Part shown: piece by piece, positions 1 to 7,930 of the stretch
Numbering within the stretch: position 1 is the stretch's first letter
Layout: the number at the start of each line of letters is the position of its first letter
NCBI GenBank assembly: GCA_902406105.1
Contig: CABPCP010000079.1
Span: 1 to 12,208 of the forward strand
Direction: 5' to 3'
From: an uncultured Mordavella sp.
GTDB taxonomy: Bacteria > Bacillota > Clostridia > Lachnospirales > Lachnospiraceae
Length of the DNA: 12,208 bases
The notes under the pieces: generated by a model
What the model saw: only the letters and a program-made list of their open reading frames with translations
Told to the model about the DNA's origin: nothing
Database searches by the model: none
Program-made: the position numbers and the translations under genes

Positions 1-832
1 GCTTTGCCGTCTGATCAGAAGAACTGTTGGAACCTGAACCTTTGGAACCTGCGCCCCCTGACCTGCCACTGTCTGTGCCAGAGGACGTGTTTTGAGACGT
101 GTCCTTGCTGCTGGCCGCCTTATTATCTGCAGAGGTGGCTGTCTTTGGATCGTCATACACGTTCACCTTCGTATCGGCCGCAGCCGCATCCTGCTTTGTC
201 TGATCGGAGACATTCGGGTTCTTCGCCACATTTTCTTCCAGCTTATCAAGAACTGCCTGGCCTCCATCGCCTTTCAGTGTCTCATCTCCGTTCTCAATGG
301 CCGCTTTCGTCTGATCAATAATATCCTGCAGCATTTCATCCGTGACCTGATCGGCGGGAATCAGCGTCAATGTACAGTCAATGGCGGGAACGTCTTCTGT
401 ATCTGTGCTGACTGCAATATTTTGGGCGCTTCCTGTTTTATAGACAGAACCATCCTGGTTGACAGGACTGAGAAATTCAACCTTGTAGGCGCCTGCTTCC
501 AGGCTTACGCTGGAAGTCCCTTCTCCCTCTTCCGAGCCTGGAAGGATTGCATGATAGAAATCTACATCGGTGTTGCTCTCGTCAGCTCCGGCAATGTGAG
601 CCACCGCGGGAGTCGAGTTCTCATCCCAGTTTTTATCCGCCATGATACAAAGAGAAAGGTCCACGGTATCCGACGTACTGGATCCCGCCTTCTCTCTCCC
701 CGTCTCCTGATCCGCCGGTGAAAATACACCCGACGCGGCGGCGGCCGAAGCCGACAATAGTACCATGATAAGAACCGCGGCAGTGGTCGCATACAGTTTG
801 TGGGTTCTCATCCATTCTGTGATTTTCTTCAT
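1..832 (-). CDS. Secreted or membrane-anchored protein with signal peptide, partial (C-terminus beyond window)
   Basis: An open frame of 277 codons runs without a stop from an ATG at 832 to the window edge, so only the N-terminal part is seen. It starts MKKITEWMRTHKLYATTAAV, a basic N-region followed by a hydrophobic core (about residues 13-33) ending in an Ala-rich stretch, which is a typical signal peptide; there is no lipobox Cys. The middle (about 50-170) is a soluble, acidic, beta-like region, and from about residue 225 the chain becomes Ser/Gly/Thr/Lys-rich low complexity, like a wall-spanning linker. AAGGAG lies about 12 nt upstream of the start. I do not recognise the family. The overlapping frames here have atypical composition and lack comparable start signals. 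It is unrelated to the CRISPR locus and separated from it by a terminator. Confidence 0.72.
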   Translation of the reverse strand, partial: MKKITEWMRTHKLYATTAAVLIMVLLSASAAAASGVFSPADQETGREKAGSSTSDTVDLSLCIMADKNWDENSTPAVAHIAGADESNTDVDFYHAILPGSEEGEGTSSVSLEAGAYKVEFLSPVNQDGSVYKTGSAQNIAVSTDTEDVPAIDCTLTLIPADQVTDEMLQDIIDQTKAAIENGDETLKGDGGQAVLDKLEENVAKNPNVSDQTKQDAAAADTKVNVYDDPKTATSADNKAASSKDTSQNTSSGTDSGRSGGAGSKGSGSNSSSDQTAK

Positions 833-878
833 TTTCTCTCTTCTCCTTTTCCATTTTGTTAGACTTTTGATAGGCTGC

Positions 879-908
879 GTATAACCTCTCTTTCACAGAC
901 TTGGACAA
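879..908 (-). promoter_or_regulatory. Candidate sigma-A promoter of the secreted-protein gene
   Basis: On the minus strand, TTGTCC (903-908) and TTATAC (879-884) are separated by 18 bp, about 47 nt before the ATG at 832. Both hexamers are only fair matches. It lies between the terminator of the upstream hydrolase gene and this gene, where a promoter is needed. Confidence 0.4.
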
Positions 909-940
909 GTGTACTTCCAAAAAAGTTTTAAAAAGCAAAT

Positions 941-977
941 AAAAACCGCGATGCCCTAAAATGGCACCGCAGTTTTT
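941..977 (-). terminator. Rho-independent terminator of the hydrolase gene
   Basis: Arms 941-955 and 963-977 form a 15-bp stem with a 7-nt loop. The two non-Watson-Crick positions (947/971 and 951/967) are G-U wobbles only when read as minus-strand RNA, which fixes the direction. The stem ends in a run of U. It lies 30 nt after the stop of the alpha/beta hydrolase gene. Confidence 0.8.
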
Positions 978-1007
978 ATTTCTGATAGAAGATTCTCTCT
1001 GTTCTAT

Positions 1008-1781
1008 TTATAGGCAGTCCTCTTTCAGGAATCGGCAGATTGCTTCTGCCGCCTCCTCTGCATTGGAATACATTGCGGGATGGCCTCCTTCTGGAAACAG
1101 ACAGACTTGGCCCCTGGTTTCCACCGCAATTTCCTCATATTCCTTCTGCAGATTCTCCCTGGTCATCTCGTCTCCCAGGCTTCCTATCAACATAAGAGGA
1201 ACTTGCAGTTCTGACAGCGGCCTGACAAAGAGCGGCAGCTTTTGTTTCCCGCACTGTACCAGCGCCTCTGTATCTTTGTCCACCACTTGTTCCCAATCTT
1301 CCCCCTGGCACCACTGGTAGAACCCTGCCGCCTGCTCATCTTTTTTAGCGCTCTCCCTCTCTTTGAGAAGATTTTCCACAAATCCTTCGCCAAGCGTCCG
1401 GCCGTCAAAGCTGTCCGCCACGATCCGGTCTACCAGGTCCGGTCTTATAAGCCCTGCGTTTATTGCCGCCCAGGCCCCACCGCTGCTGCCTGCGATACTG
1501 ACTTTTTCTTCAACAATTTTCTCTCCATACAGATGCTCCAGCAAAGCTACTGTCTGCTTCGCCCACTCCTGCCACAGACTGGCTGGGAACTTCTCCACCC
1601 GGTCAGATCTGCCATTCCCCAGGAAATCGATCAGGATTACTTTGAAGTTGTCCGTATATAAAGGGAGAAGCGGTTCAAACATTTTCGATGACGCAGTGTT
1701 GCCGTGCAGAAAGAGGAGCGGTTTTCCCGCGCCTGCTTCTGAATAGTAGATTTGCTTGGATTGGTAGGTGAAATATGGCAT
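1008..1781 (-). CDS. Alpha/beta hydrolase (257 aa)
   Basis: Alpha/beta hydrolase fold protein of unknown substrate, probably cytoplasmic since no signal peptide is seen. The oxyanion motif HGN is at residues 26-28 and the nucleophile elbow G-S-S-G-G at 98-102 (Ser100). The acid is probably Asp204 in the GSLGDE segment, and the catalytic His is His234 in EGGHPA. The length of 257 aa is normal for the family, so the enzyme looks intact. The start is well placed: AGGAGG (1789-1794) lies 7 nt before the ATG. It has its own promoter and terminator and stands between the array end and the secreted-protein gene, so it is a neighbour of the CRISPR locus, not a part of it. Esterase, peptidase-like or haloperoxidase-like activity cannot be told apart from sequence. 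Confidence 0.9.
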   Translation of the reverse strand: MPYFTYQSKQIYYSEAGAGKPLLFLHGNTASSKMFEPLLPLYTDNFKVILIDFLGNGRSDRVEKFPASLWQEWAKQTVALLEHLYGEKIVEEKVSIAGSSGGAWAAINAGLIRPDLVDRIVADSFDGRTLGEGFVENLLKERESAKKDEQAAGFYQWCQGEDWEQVVDKDTEALVQCGKQKLPLFVRPLSELQVPLMLIGSLGDEMTRENLQKEYEEIAVETRGQVCLFPEGGHPAMYSNAEEAAEAICRFLKEDCL

Positions 1782-1812
1782 GTGATGGCCTCCTGTCTTA
1801 TAAGGTATTTTC

Positions 1813-1821
1813 AGTATAACA
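1813..1821 (-). promoter_or_regulatory. Candidate extended -10 promoter of the hydrolase gene
   Basis: On the minus strand TGTTATACT gives an extended -10 (TATACT at 1813-1818, TG at 1820-1821). It sits 32 nt upstream of the start codon and just before the AGGAGG. No good -35 hexamer is seen, which fits an extended -10 promoter. Confidence 0.45.
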
Positions 1822-1876
1822 TAGATCTTGGTATAGCATCCCTTTATTGCAAAAGTCCTGATGATTGTGTTTGCTT

Positions 1877-1909
1877 AAGGGAAGCAGCGTTTCCCATACG
1901 GTGAGTGGC
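1877..1909 (-). repeat. Decayed leader-distal CRISPR repeat
   Basis: The sequence sits exactly one spacer length (34 nt, 1910-1943) beyond the last perfect repeat. Its plus-strand right half, CCCATACGGTGAGTGGC, matches the repeat at 14 of 17 positions, while the left half has lost similarity. The trailer end of arrays is where repeats usually decay. The left half now contains a small inverted repeat (GGGAA/TTCCC, 1879-1895). Confidence 0.65.
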
Positions 1910-1943
1910 CCAGAAATAATCCGCAACATCATATTGACCGCAT

Positions 1944-3047
1944 ATTTCAATCCACACTCCCCATGCGGGGAGTGACGAAACAGATTCTGCAGCTTTCGGA
2001 AACGGAGGTGATATTTCAATCCACACTACTCATACGAGGAGTGACCGCAACCACGGTCCAGGACCGCGTGTTCTATGCATTTCAATCCACACTCCCCATG
2101 CGGGGAGTGACCATATAGTATATACCGCCTATAACAAGTACCTATTTCAATCCACACTCCCCATGCGGGGAGTGACTCCTCTGGGAGAAGATCCTGAATC
2201 TCTTCTGTCAATTTCAATCCACACTCCCCATGCGGGGAGTGACACTATAAAAATACTAGCGCAAGTATATTTTTTCTATTTCAATCCACACTCCCCATGC
2301 GGGGAGTGACAGTTGTGGAAAGAAAAGGGAAGAACAGTTCCCTATTTCAATCCACACTCCCCATGCGGGGAGTGACGGGGCTCACTACCCCAAAACAGAT
2401 TCGATTTTTAATTTCAATCCACACTCCCCATGCGGGGAGTGACATTGTACAGCTAGCAAAAGACCATGGATGGGAGCTATTTCAATCCACACTCCCCATG
2501 CGGGGAGTGACTGGAGGGGGCCGGCGGGAGCACAGACGGAAAGGCAATTTCAATCCACACTCCCCATGCGGGGAGTGACGCGATCTGGACGGAAATGTGC
2601 GGGGCTATTAACATTTCAATCCACACTCCCCATGCGGGGAGTGACAGATCGGTATCACGGCAAAAGGCGCCGTAAAGGTAATTTCAATCCACACTCCCCA
2701 TGCGGGGAGTGACGGAGTATGAATATGGGAAATATTATCTAGAAGGAATTTCAATCCACACTCCCCATGCGGGGAGTGACAATTCACTTCGAATGAAAAG
2801 GAGGAAGCAAAATATTTCAATCCACACTCCCCATGCGGGGAGTGACGAAGAGCGGCCTCCAATGCCGGGGCATCATCTGAATTTCAATCCACACTCCCCA
2901 TGCGGGGAGTGACCGGTGGATCACGTAAAAACCCATGTGTCACGCATATTTCAATCCACACTCCCCATGCGGGGAGTGACCGGTTCCATTTGAAGTCCTG
3001 TTGCCAACACATAGATTTCAATCCACACTCCCCATGCGGGGAGTGAC
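1944..3047 (-). CRISPR. Type I-C CRISPR array, 17 repeats of 33 nt and 16 spacers
   Basis: Repeats start at 1944, 2013, 2079, 2144, 2211, 2278, 2344, 2411, 2479, 2547, 2613, 2681, 2748, 2814, 2881, 2948 and 3015; spacers are 32-36 nt. Read on the minus strand the repeat begins GTCACTCCCCGCATGGGGAG and ends GTGGATTGAAAT, with a 7-bp stem (ACTCCCC/GGGGAGT), the classic I-C form. The array is therefore transcribed on the minus strand, with its leader next to cas2, and the newest spacer is expected at 2981-3014. Sixteen repeats are identical; the one at 2013-2045 has four changes. No spacer is duplicated. Mature crRNAs would carry an 11-nt 5' handle made by Cas5c cutting at the base of the stem. 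Spacer targets cannot be known without a search. Confidence 0.99.
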
Positions 3048-3258
3048 CGCAATTTTAACCAAAAACTTCTTTTATCTTTTAGTCAAAATCAACAAATAAT
3101 ATTCTTTTATCTCCTTCTTTTCCCCTTCTTTCCTCCTCCTTTTCCTCATTCACAGACAAAATCCAAACCCTTTGTGCACTTTTTCCGGTGCGAATCTCCC
3201 TGGCTTTTTCTGTTTGCTTCCGATTCGCACCCACATGCTTTTTACTCACACAGTTTTC
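3048..3258 (-). promoter_or_regulatory. CRISPR leader
   Basis: This 211-bp non-coding stretch joins cas2 to the first repeat. The part next to the array is AT-rich (3048-3110), then comes a strongly purine-rich tract on the minus strand (about 3098-3150), then a structured element (3187-3231). The leader should hold the pre-crRNA promoter and the integration signals for Cas1-Cas2. On the minus strand TTGTTG and TTGACT near 3080-3092 are possible -35 boxes, but no convincing matched -10 is seen. Confidence 0.8.
3187..3231 (-). repeat. Perfect 10-bp inverted repeat in the leader
   Basis: GGTGCGAATC (3187-3196) and GATTCGCACC (3222-3231) are perfect inverted copies around a 25-nt loop, 28 nt after the cas2 stop. 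No U-run follows on the minus strand, so it is not a standard terminator. I believe similar GTGCGAA...TTCGCAC elements occur after cas2 in other I-C loci, but this is from memory. It may protect or process the cas mRNA end, or bind the adaptation proteins. Confidence 0.75.
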
Positions 3259-3549
3259 TCACAGTATCAATGTATCGTCTACCGCAATTCCTCTATCAAC
3301 ACCTACATGCTCTACCTTTGTTTTATATTTGTTTCCCAAGTAGTAAAATCTCAGACTGTCCACATCTTCATCAATTATTTCTGTTAATATTGCTTTCAAG
3401 GCGACACATTGCGCATGGTCAACGATACATTCAAATACAGAATTCTGCACTCTTCTTCCATAATTTGTGCACTGTTTTGCAACCTTTCGCAGTCTCTTTT
3501 TTCCTGCGGCAGTTTCTGTATTTACATCATACGTAATCAGTACCAGCAC
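3259..3549 (-). CDS. cas2: CRISPR-associated endonuclease Cas2 (96 aa)
   Basis: Cas2 forms the Cas1-Cas2 integrase that inserts new spacers at the leader end of the array; it is the dimeric core of that complex. The protein begins with the ferredoxin-like strand MLVLITYDV, with the conserved Asp8, and has the usual Cas2 length. Start codon: GTG at 3547-3549, with AGGAGG 7 nt upstream; no ATG in this frame is better placed. The gap from the cas1 stop is 39 nt, the largest inside the cas5-cas2 run, but no terminator is seen in it, so cas2 is probably the last gene of the operon. The leader follows directly. Confidence 0.96.
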   Translation of the reverse strand: MLVLITYDVNTETAAGKKRLRKVAKQCTNYGRRVQNSVFECIVDHAQCVALKAILTEIIDEDVDSLRFYYLGNKYKTKVEHVGVDRGIAVDDTLIL

Positions 3550-3588
3550 ATCCGCACCTCCTGTTGGCCATAAAAAATTTCCTCATCC

Positions 3589-4620
3589 CTATTTCCACAG
3601 GAAAACCGGATATCCATCCAAATCTCCTCTCAAATATCTGGCAAGAAGCATAGCTTGTACATATGGAACCATTCCCCACTCTACCTTCTCTTTTAAATAC
3701 GGATGCGTAATGATCTCTTTCTTCTTAGCCTGCCATTCTATCAGCACTCTTTTCCTGAGTTCTTCATCCATTAAAACTGCCCCGTTTTCCTTTGTAGAAA
3801 AATTTTTGCCGCTGACAATTTTTTTATTAATAAGCGTTATCACAAACCGGTCTGCAAGAACCGCACGAAGCTCCTCGATCAGATCCAATGAGAGCGAAAC
3901 ACGCCCCGGGCGATCCGTATGAAGGTAACCTACATATGGATCAAGTCCCACGCTTTCCAGTGCTGAAGTAATGTTGTTCGTCAACAATGTGTATACAAAA
4001 GACAATAGTGCGTTTACTTTATCTACTGGCGGTCGTTTATTTCGCCCATGGAAGGAAAAATCCTTTTTCTGCTGAAGGATCAACTGATCAAATACTCCAA
4101 AATAAATGCTGGCTGCTTCCCCCTCGTATCCCCTGAGCTGTTCCTTGGATTCGCTATTCTGGATTTGTTCCAATGAATTTTTCATAAAAGCCGAAGCAGT
4201 TTTCACTTTGTCCACATCCATCTGAAGAGCATGATCCCTAACGGCTCTTTCCAGTACCCATCTGGCATTATAAACTTTTCCCAAAATACAGTTTTTTGCA
4301 ATCTCCAGACTAATCTTTTCATCATTTTTGCTGGCATATTGCTGTTCTCTTAAGATCACATTCCCTTTTACTCTTCCGGAAATACGTGCCAAAAACTTTC
4401 CTTGTGGCGTAAGATAACACAAAGAAATGTTCCTTTCCGCACATACCCCCATCAACGCCGGACTTGTTCCCCGATAGCCAAAGGAAACAATCCCTTCCAG
4501 GTTGTGAAGCGGTACTCTGCCCACTTCTTTTTGTTCTTCCAAAACGACAACATTTTCTCCATCCAAAGACAGATAGCTGTTTTCAGAAGCAACATACAAG
4601 GTATTCAGAAGTTTTCTCAT
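3589..4620 (-). CDS. cas1: CRISPR-associated integrase Cas1, type I-C (343 aa)
   Basis: Cas1 is the metal-dependent integrase that joins prespacers to the leader-proximal repeat. The metal-binding residues are visible: Glu166 in RGYEGEAA, His234 in GYLHTDRPGR, and the acidic DLIEE segment at 246-250. Length is normal. Its ATG overlaps the cas4 stop by 4 nt (ATGA), and AAGGAGG lies just upstream inside cas4, so translation of the two is probably coupled. Cas4 and Cas1 act together in I-C adaptation, which fits the overlap. The gene appears intact, so the array may still be able to acquire spacers. Confidence 0.97.
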   Translation of the reverse strand: MRKLLNTLYVASENSYLSLDGENVVVLEEQKEVGRVPLHNLEGIVSFGYRGTSPALMGVCAERNISLCYLTPQGKFLARISGRVKGNVILREQQYASKNDEKISLEIAKNCILGKVYNARWVLERAVRDHALQMDVDKVKTASAFMKNSLEQIQNSESKEQLRGYEGEAASIYFGVFDQLILQQKKDFSFHGRNKRPPVDKVNALLSFVYTLLTNNITSALESVGLDPYVGYLHTDRPGRVSLSLDLIEELRAVLADRFVITLINKKIVSGKNFSTKENGAVLMDEELRKRVLIEWQAKKKEIITHPYLKEKVEWGMVPYVQAMLLARYLRGDLDGYPVFLWK

Positions 4621-5282
4621 ATCTCTTCCTCCTTCAGCATCTGATCAATATAGGTCTTTACAGAGACTGCTTTCCCCAATTTAGGCAGACAGATATCCTT
4701 CAAGGAACAAGCATTGCAGGATTTACTATACTTGACTTTTGGTGTATATTTCCTCGCATAATAATTGTGCATTTCCTGAAACATACTCCTTACTTCCTCA
4801 CGAAGTTCTTCTGTGATTTCGATTCTCTCACGCCGTCTTGTCTCTCCGTAAAAAATTGCCCCTTCCGGCACCTGTGCGGAAAACATGTCTTCCAGGCACA
4901 TAGCCTGTGCCGTTAATTGAAGGATATCTTCTTCTGAGAGCTTTGGTTTCCCTTTCTTATATTCCACTGGATAAACAGAGTAAAGTCCACGGTGGCCATA
5001 TAACTTGATTCCATCCTCACACTTATGAAATTCCACCAGATCACACTCTCCGCTGATCCCTAGTTCCCGTGAAGACACCGGCAATGCTCTGGCAGTAATT
5101 GTATCCTTTCTCTTTTCCTTTAAAAGAGGGTCATGTACTTTTTTATGCATCAGTTCCCCGACGACAGTGTGGACATTTTCTTCCCACTGCTGTTCAATAT
5201 GAATCAGCGCCCACTGCCGCCGGCAAAATTTAAAATGCTGTATTCCAGAGATCATCAAATAATCATCTTCTGAATATTCCAT
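4617..5282 (-). CDS. cas4: CRISPR-associated exonuclease Cas4 (221 aa)
   Basis: Cas4 is a RecB-family Fe-S nuclease that trims prespacers and, with Cas1-Cas2, selects those with a correct PAM. The four cluster cysteines are Cys20 (FCRRQW), Cys189, Cys192 and Cys198 (SCNACSLKDIC). The nuclease core shows GECD (Asp81) and VEYKKGK (Glu107, Lys109), with a candidate His in GELMHKK near residue 46. The start codon shares one base with the cas7 stop (TAATG), so coupling to cas7 is likely. All key residues are present, so an active enzyme is expected. Confidence 0.96.
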   Translation of the reverse strand: MEYSEDDYLMISGIQHFKFCRRQWALIHIEQQWEENVHTVVGELMHKKVHDPLLKEKRKDTITARALPVSSRELGISGECDLVEFHKCEDGIKLYGHRGLYSVYPVEYKKGKPKLSEEDILQLTAQAMCLEDMFSAQVPEGAIFYGETRRRERIEITEELREEVRSMFQEMHNYYARKYTPKVKYSKSCNACSLKDICLPKLGKAVSVKTYIDQMLKEEEI

Positions 5283-6193
5283 TATATCATCCTTTTTACT
5301 TCTACCATCTCTGGTATCCTGTCCTCATGAATTTCTACCGTATAATCCTGATACCGTCTTGGATACTCTACATCCTCGTTTTTCTTTACTTCTACCGCAT
5401 CAAACAATTTATATGCCGGACAGTCTCCCAATTCTTTACTGTGCTTAAATACGATCAATTCTCGAACTGCCATTTTTCCTCTTGCGGCAGAATGATCGTT
5501 TTCAAACATATTAATGATCGCTTCCCATAAAAGCGTCAGATCATCTTCTGAGAAACCTGTTACTTTTCTCGCAAGATTTGCGGAAATATAACCTTCTGCC
5601 CGATACAGTCCATAAGGAACAATACTCTTTCTTCCCATTTCCGTACTTTTATTTTCTGCATCCTTTTCCGTTGTAATAGCCACTCTGGTGATGGTCACTT
5701 CCTGGCTGATGACAGGGTCAATACTTCTCGCAAATCCGATCTGCACCGGCCCCCTTACCTGTCCGCAGTTCAGAGACGCTTTTACAAATGTAGTCATAAC
5801 AGCGCCAAAGGTACGGATATCGTAAAAATTACTGCACATATAATCCCGCAGTTTCACGTCTGTGTCAGGATCACTTTTCTTTAATTTCTTTAACGCTTCT
5901 GTTACTTTCTTATCGTCTGTCTCCTCAATTCCCAAATCCTTGCAGGCTTCCCTGTCGCTTCTATTCAACGGAACATCTTCTTTGATATAGATCTGGTAAC
6001 CTTTTTCATCTTCTTTTACTGTCTCAACATAATTACGGATCTTACGCTTCAGACATACATCTGTCACCAGGCCAAGACCACTCTCCGGATCAATTCTTGG
6101 CATATTTCCGGCATCCGGGTCCCCGTTTGGATTGCCATTCTCCACATCAAACAGCACTACGAATTCATACCTGTTTTTGATCACTTCACTCAT
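5282..6193 (-). CDS. cas7: Cascade backbone protein Cas7c/Csd2 (303 aa)
   Basis: Cas7 is the RRM-fold subunit that polymerises along the spacer part of the crRNA and forms the backbone of the I-C Cascade. It pinches out every sixth guide base, which matters for the pseudo-spacer match described at 9592-9610. The N-terminus carries the Csd2 signature NGNPNGDPDAGN (residues 19-30) followed by MPRIDPE. The ATG directly follows the cas8c TAG stop, and GGGAGG lies 8 nt upstream, giving strong translation as expected for the most abundant subunit. Length is typical. Confidence 0.97.
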   Translation of the reverse strand: MSEVIKNRYEFVVLFDVENGNPNGDPDAGNMPRIDPESGLGLVTDVCLKRKIRNYVETVKEDEKGYQIYIKEDVPLNRSDREACKDLGIEETDDKKVTEALKKLKKSDPDTDVKLRDYMCSNFYDIRTFGAVMTTFVKASLNCGQVRGPVQIGFARSIDPVISQEVTITRVAITTEKDAENKSTEMGRKSIVPYGLYRAEGYISANLARKVTGFSEDDLTLLWEAIINMFENDHSAARGKMAVRELIVFKHSKELGDCPAYKLFDAVEVKKNEDVEYPRRYQDYTVEIHEDRIPEMVEVKRMI

Positions 6194-6562
6194 CTAATTT
6201 TCCTCCCTTTTTTCGTACTTTTTCTGTACCTGATGATAGTATCCCAGAATAAATTTCCCTTGTTCTTCCAGTGAAAGGCGAGCCGGAAATTCTCCTTCAA
6301 TCTTCCCCATAATTTCTGTCAGAAGTTTTTCATAATAAATCTTCGCGCTTCCCTTTTCTCGCTCCAACTTTTTCATATGGCTGTTTTTCAGCTTTACAAG
6401 AATTGGGAAAACCGATGCGGGTGTGGCGCACGCCGCGTTAAAATATCGATCCCGGATTGTAGCCTTAATCCCCGGATTGGTATCTAACTGAATCGATTCC
6501 AATACGGAAAACAATCTTCCCAGCACATAGGCTCTGTCTTGGCTTTCTTCGTTCAGTCCCAT
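6194..6562 (-). CDS. cas11c: Cascade small subunit Cas11c, internal translation product of cas8c (122 aa)
   Basis: In I-C and some other type I systems the small subunit is made from an internal start in the cas8 gene; this is established for the family. Here an in-frame ATG at 6560-6562 (Met457 of Cas8c, within ENYMGLNEE) is preceded by AAGGAAGGAG at 6571-6580, leaving 8 nt to the ATG. That is as good a ribosome binding site as any start in the locus, in the middle of a coding region. The product would be 122 aa, helical and Lys/Glu-rich, the size expected of Cas11c. It lines the Cascade belly and stabilises the R-loop. Confidence 0.85.
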   Translation of the reverse strand: MGLNEESQDRAYVLGRLFSVLESIQLDTNPGIKATIRDRYFNAACATPASVFPILVKLKNSHMKKLEREKGSAKIYYEKLLTEIMGKIEGEFPARLSLEEQGKFILGYYHQVQKKYEKREEN

Positions 6563-7930
6563 ATAATTTTCTCCTTCCTTCCATCCCATATTTCGTATCA
6601 GATATGCCTTGATGATCCCTGCACGTCCCCATGTGATATTCCCCTGCTCTGCCCGGATTCGAATCAGCACATCCGTATAAAGACTTGCCGGATATCTGGC
6701 TCCTGATAAAATTGCCTGCAGTACCAGCGCCGCCATATTGGGAACCGGGGTCTTATCCTTTGAATTCTGATTGACCGTCTCTGAGAGCATTGACCGGATT
6801 CCTAAGTATTCCTCACCGGCCCAGCTTGGCTTTACAATGGACATTCTCTCATAATGCTTTGCCAGATTCCCCAGGATATTTCCAAAAGAATCCTGATAGA
6901 AAAAACGCACAGAAAGCCTGGCCGCATTGGGAGCCAGTGATAAAATGTAAAACTTCTGTTCCAAATTTAATACTACATCGTCAAACTGCACTTGCCTCTG
7001 TTGTTTCAAATTGTCGAAGATTCCTTTGATCTCCTTCTGATTATCCCGCTTGGGATCTGCACAGCTAAAAAACGCCGCCTGATATTCTTCTTTTGCGTCT
7101 TCCGCCCAGAATAAGATCATTGAGTCTCCTAATTGGAAGGTATACTCCCGCTGGCCAAGGAGATAATTAAGGGCTGTGGTATAAGCAAACTCTGCATATC
7201 TTCCCACCGGCGCGTTATAGCTTTGTTCCTTCCCATAGGACTCAAAGGCCGGCGCATTAAAAGATACCAGTGCCGCTCCGCTGGACTGGGCGCCTGGAAC
7301 TCCTTTGATCGTCTTGTGGATCCTGGATATTTCTGCCTGTTTTCCCGTAACAAGGCAGATTCCCATCTGTCCGGATTCGTCTGAACTATCCCTTGCTCTC
7401 TCCCATGCCTCCTGGATAGCGGGATCATCCTGAGCATAGTTGATCTCTCTGCAGAAGATCAAATTGCCGCCGTCCGTAATGTCATCCCAGTGATCTTGGA
7501 TCTCATTGTTTTCCTCTGCTCTCCTAGGGTCCCAACTCTCAAAGAACCGACAAACAGCCTGTGCCATTTCGCTATTTACGTCTTTTAACAATGTTAAGTG
7601 TTTTTCCTTCGCCGCTTCAAAACAGTCTGTCAGTCTTTGATTTGTCCCTTCCGCATCAATCCCAAGAAGATACTTAGAATTGTCACACAGAAAATTTGCT
7701 GAAACACCGGAAGAACGAGTCACCATCTCCGGCACAGTCAGCACCTGCGGTGCCCATACCTTCTTTTTCCCTCGCTCTTCCTCCGTCTTTAACGGAATAA
7801 TCCCTGTAACCTCACCCTCTTTTGAAAGATTGATCCCGTAAGATACTTTCGCCATGCACCATCCTTCCCGGCTTACCTTCCCCTGCTCTGCCAGCCTGTC
7901 ATAGTGCTCTGCCAATGCCTGTAAGATCAT
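6194..7930 (-). CDS. cas8c: Cascade large subunit Cas8c/Csd1 (578 aa)
   Basis: Cas8c is the large subunit of the I-C Cascade: it reads the PAM (TTC in characterised I-C systems), starts DNA unwinding and later recruits Cas3. The N-terminus MILQALAEHYDRLAEQGK is typical of Csd1, and the length of 578 aa is close to the family norm. The ATG overlaps the cas5c stop as ATGA, and GAGGTGG precedes it within cas5c. The last 122 codons are also predicted to be made separately as Cas11c. No frameshift or internal stop is seen. Confidence 0.96.
   Translation of the reverse strand: MILQALAEHYDRLAEQGKVSREGWCMAKVSYGINLSKEGEVTGIIPLKTEEERGKKKVWAPQVLTVPEMVTRSSGVSANFLCDNSKYLLGIDAEGTNQRLTDCFEAAKEKHLTLLKDVNSEMAQAVCRFFESWDPRRAEENNEIQDHWDDITDGGNLIFCREINYAQDDPAIQEAWERARDSSDESGQMGICLVTGKQAEISRIHKTIKGVPGAQSSGAALVSFNAPAFESYGKEQSYNAPVGRYAEFAYTTALNYLLGQREYTFQLGDSMILFWAEDAKEEYQAAFFSCADPKRDNQKEIKGIFDNLKQQRQVQFDDVVLNLEQKFYILSLAPNAARLSVRFFYQDSFGNILGNLAKHYERMSIVKPSWAGEEYLGIRSMLSETVNQNSKDKTPVPNMAALVLQAILSGARYPASLYTDVLIRIRAEQGNITWGRAGIIKAYLIRNMGWKEGENYMGLNEESQDRAYVLGRLFSVLESIQLDTNPGIKATIRDRYFNAACATPASVFPILVKLKNSHMKKLEREKGSAKIYYEKLLTEIMGKIEGEFPARLSLEEQGKFILGYYHQVQKKYEKREEN
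6571..6580 (-). promoter_or_regulatory. Internal Shine-Dalgarno for Cas11c
   Basis: AAGGAAGGAG on the minus strand, 8 nt upstream of the internal ATG at 6562. It decides the Cas11c start. Confidence 0.8.

Noticed and set aside
92..721. Plus-strand frame of 209 codons
   Set aside because: It is antisense to the secreted-protein frame, rich in Cys, Ile and Arg, and has no convincing start site or family likeness.
633..938. Minus-strand frame of 101 codons overlapping the start of the secreted-protein gene
   Set aside because: It covers the promoter and RBS of the better-supported gene starting at 832, which has a signal peptide and a long open frame to the window edge; the 101-codon frame turns Cys/Arg-rich and stops.
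2297..2912. Several short open frames with repeated peptide units across the array
   Set aside because: They are translations of the CRISPR repeat itself and have no ribosome binding sites.
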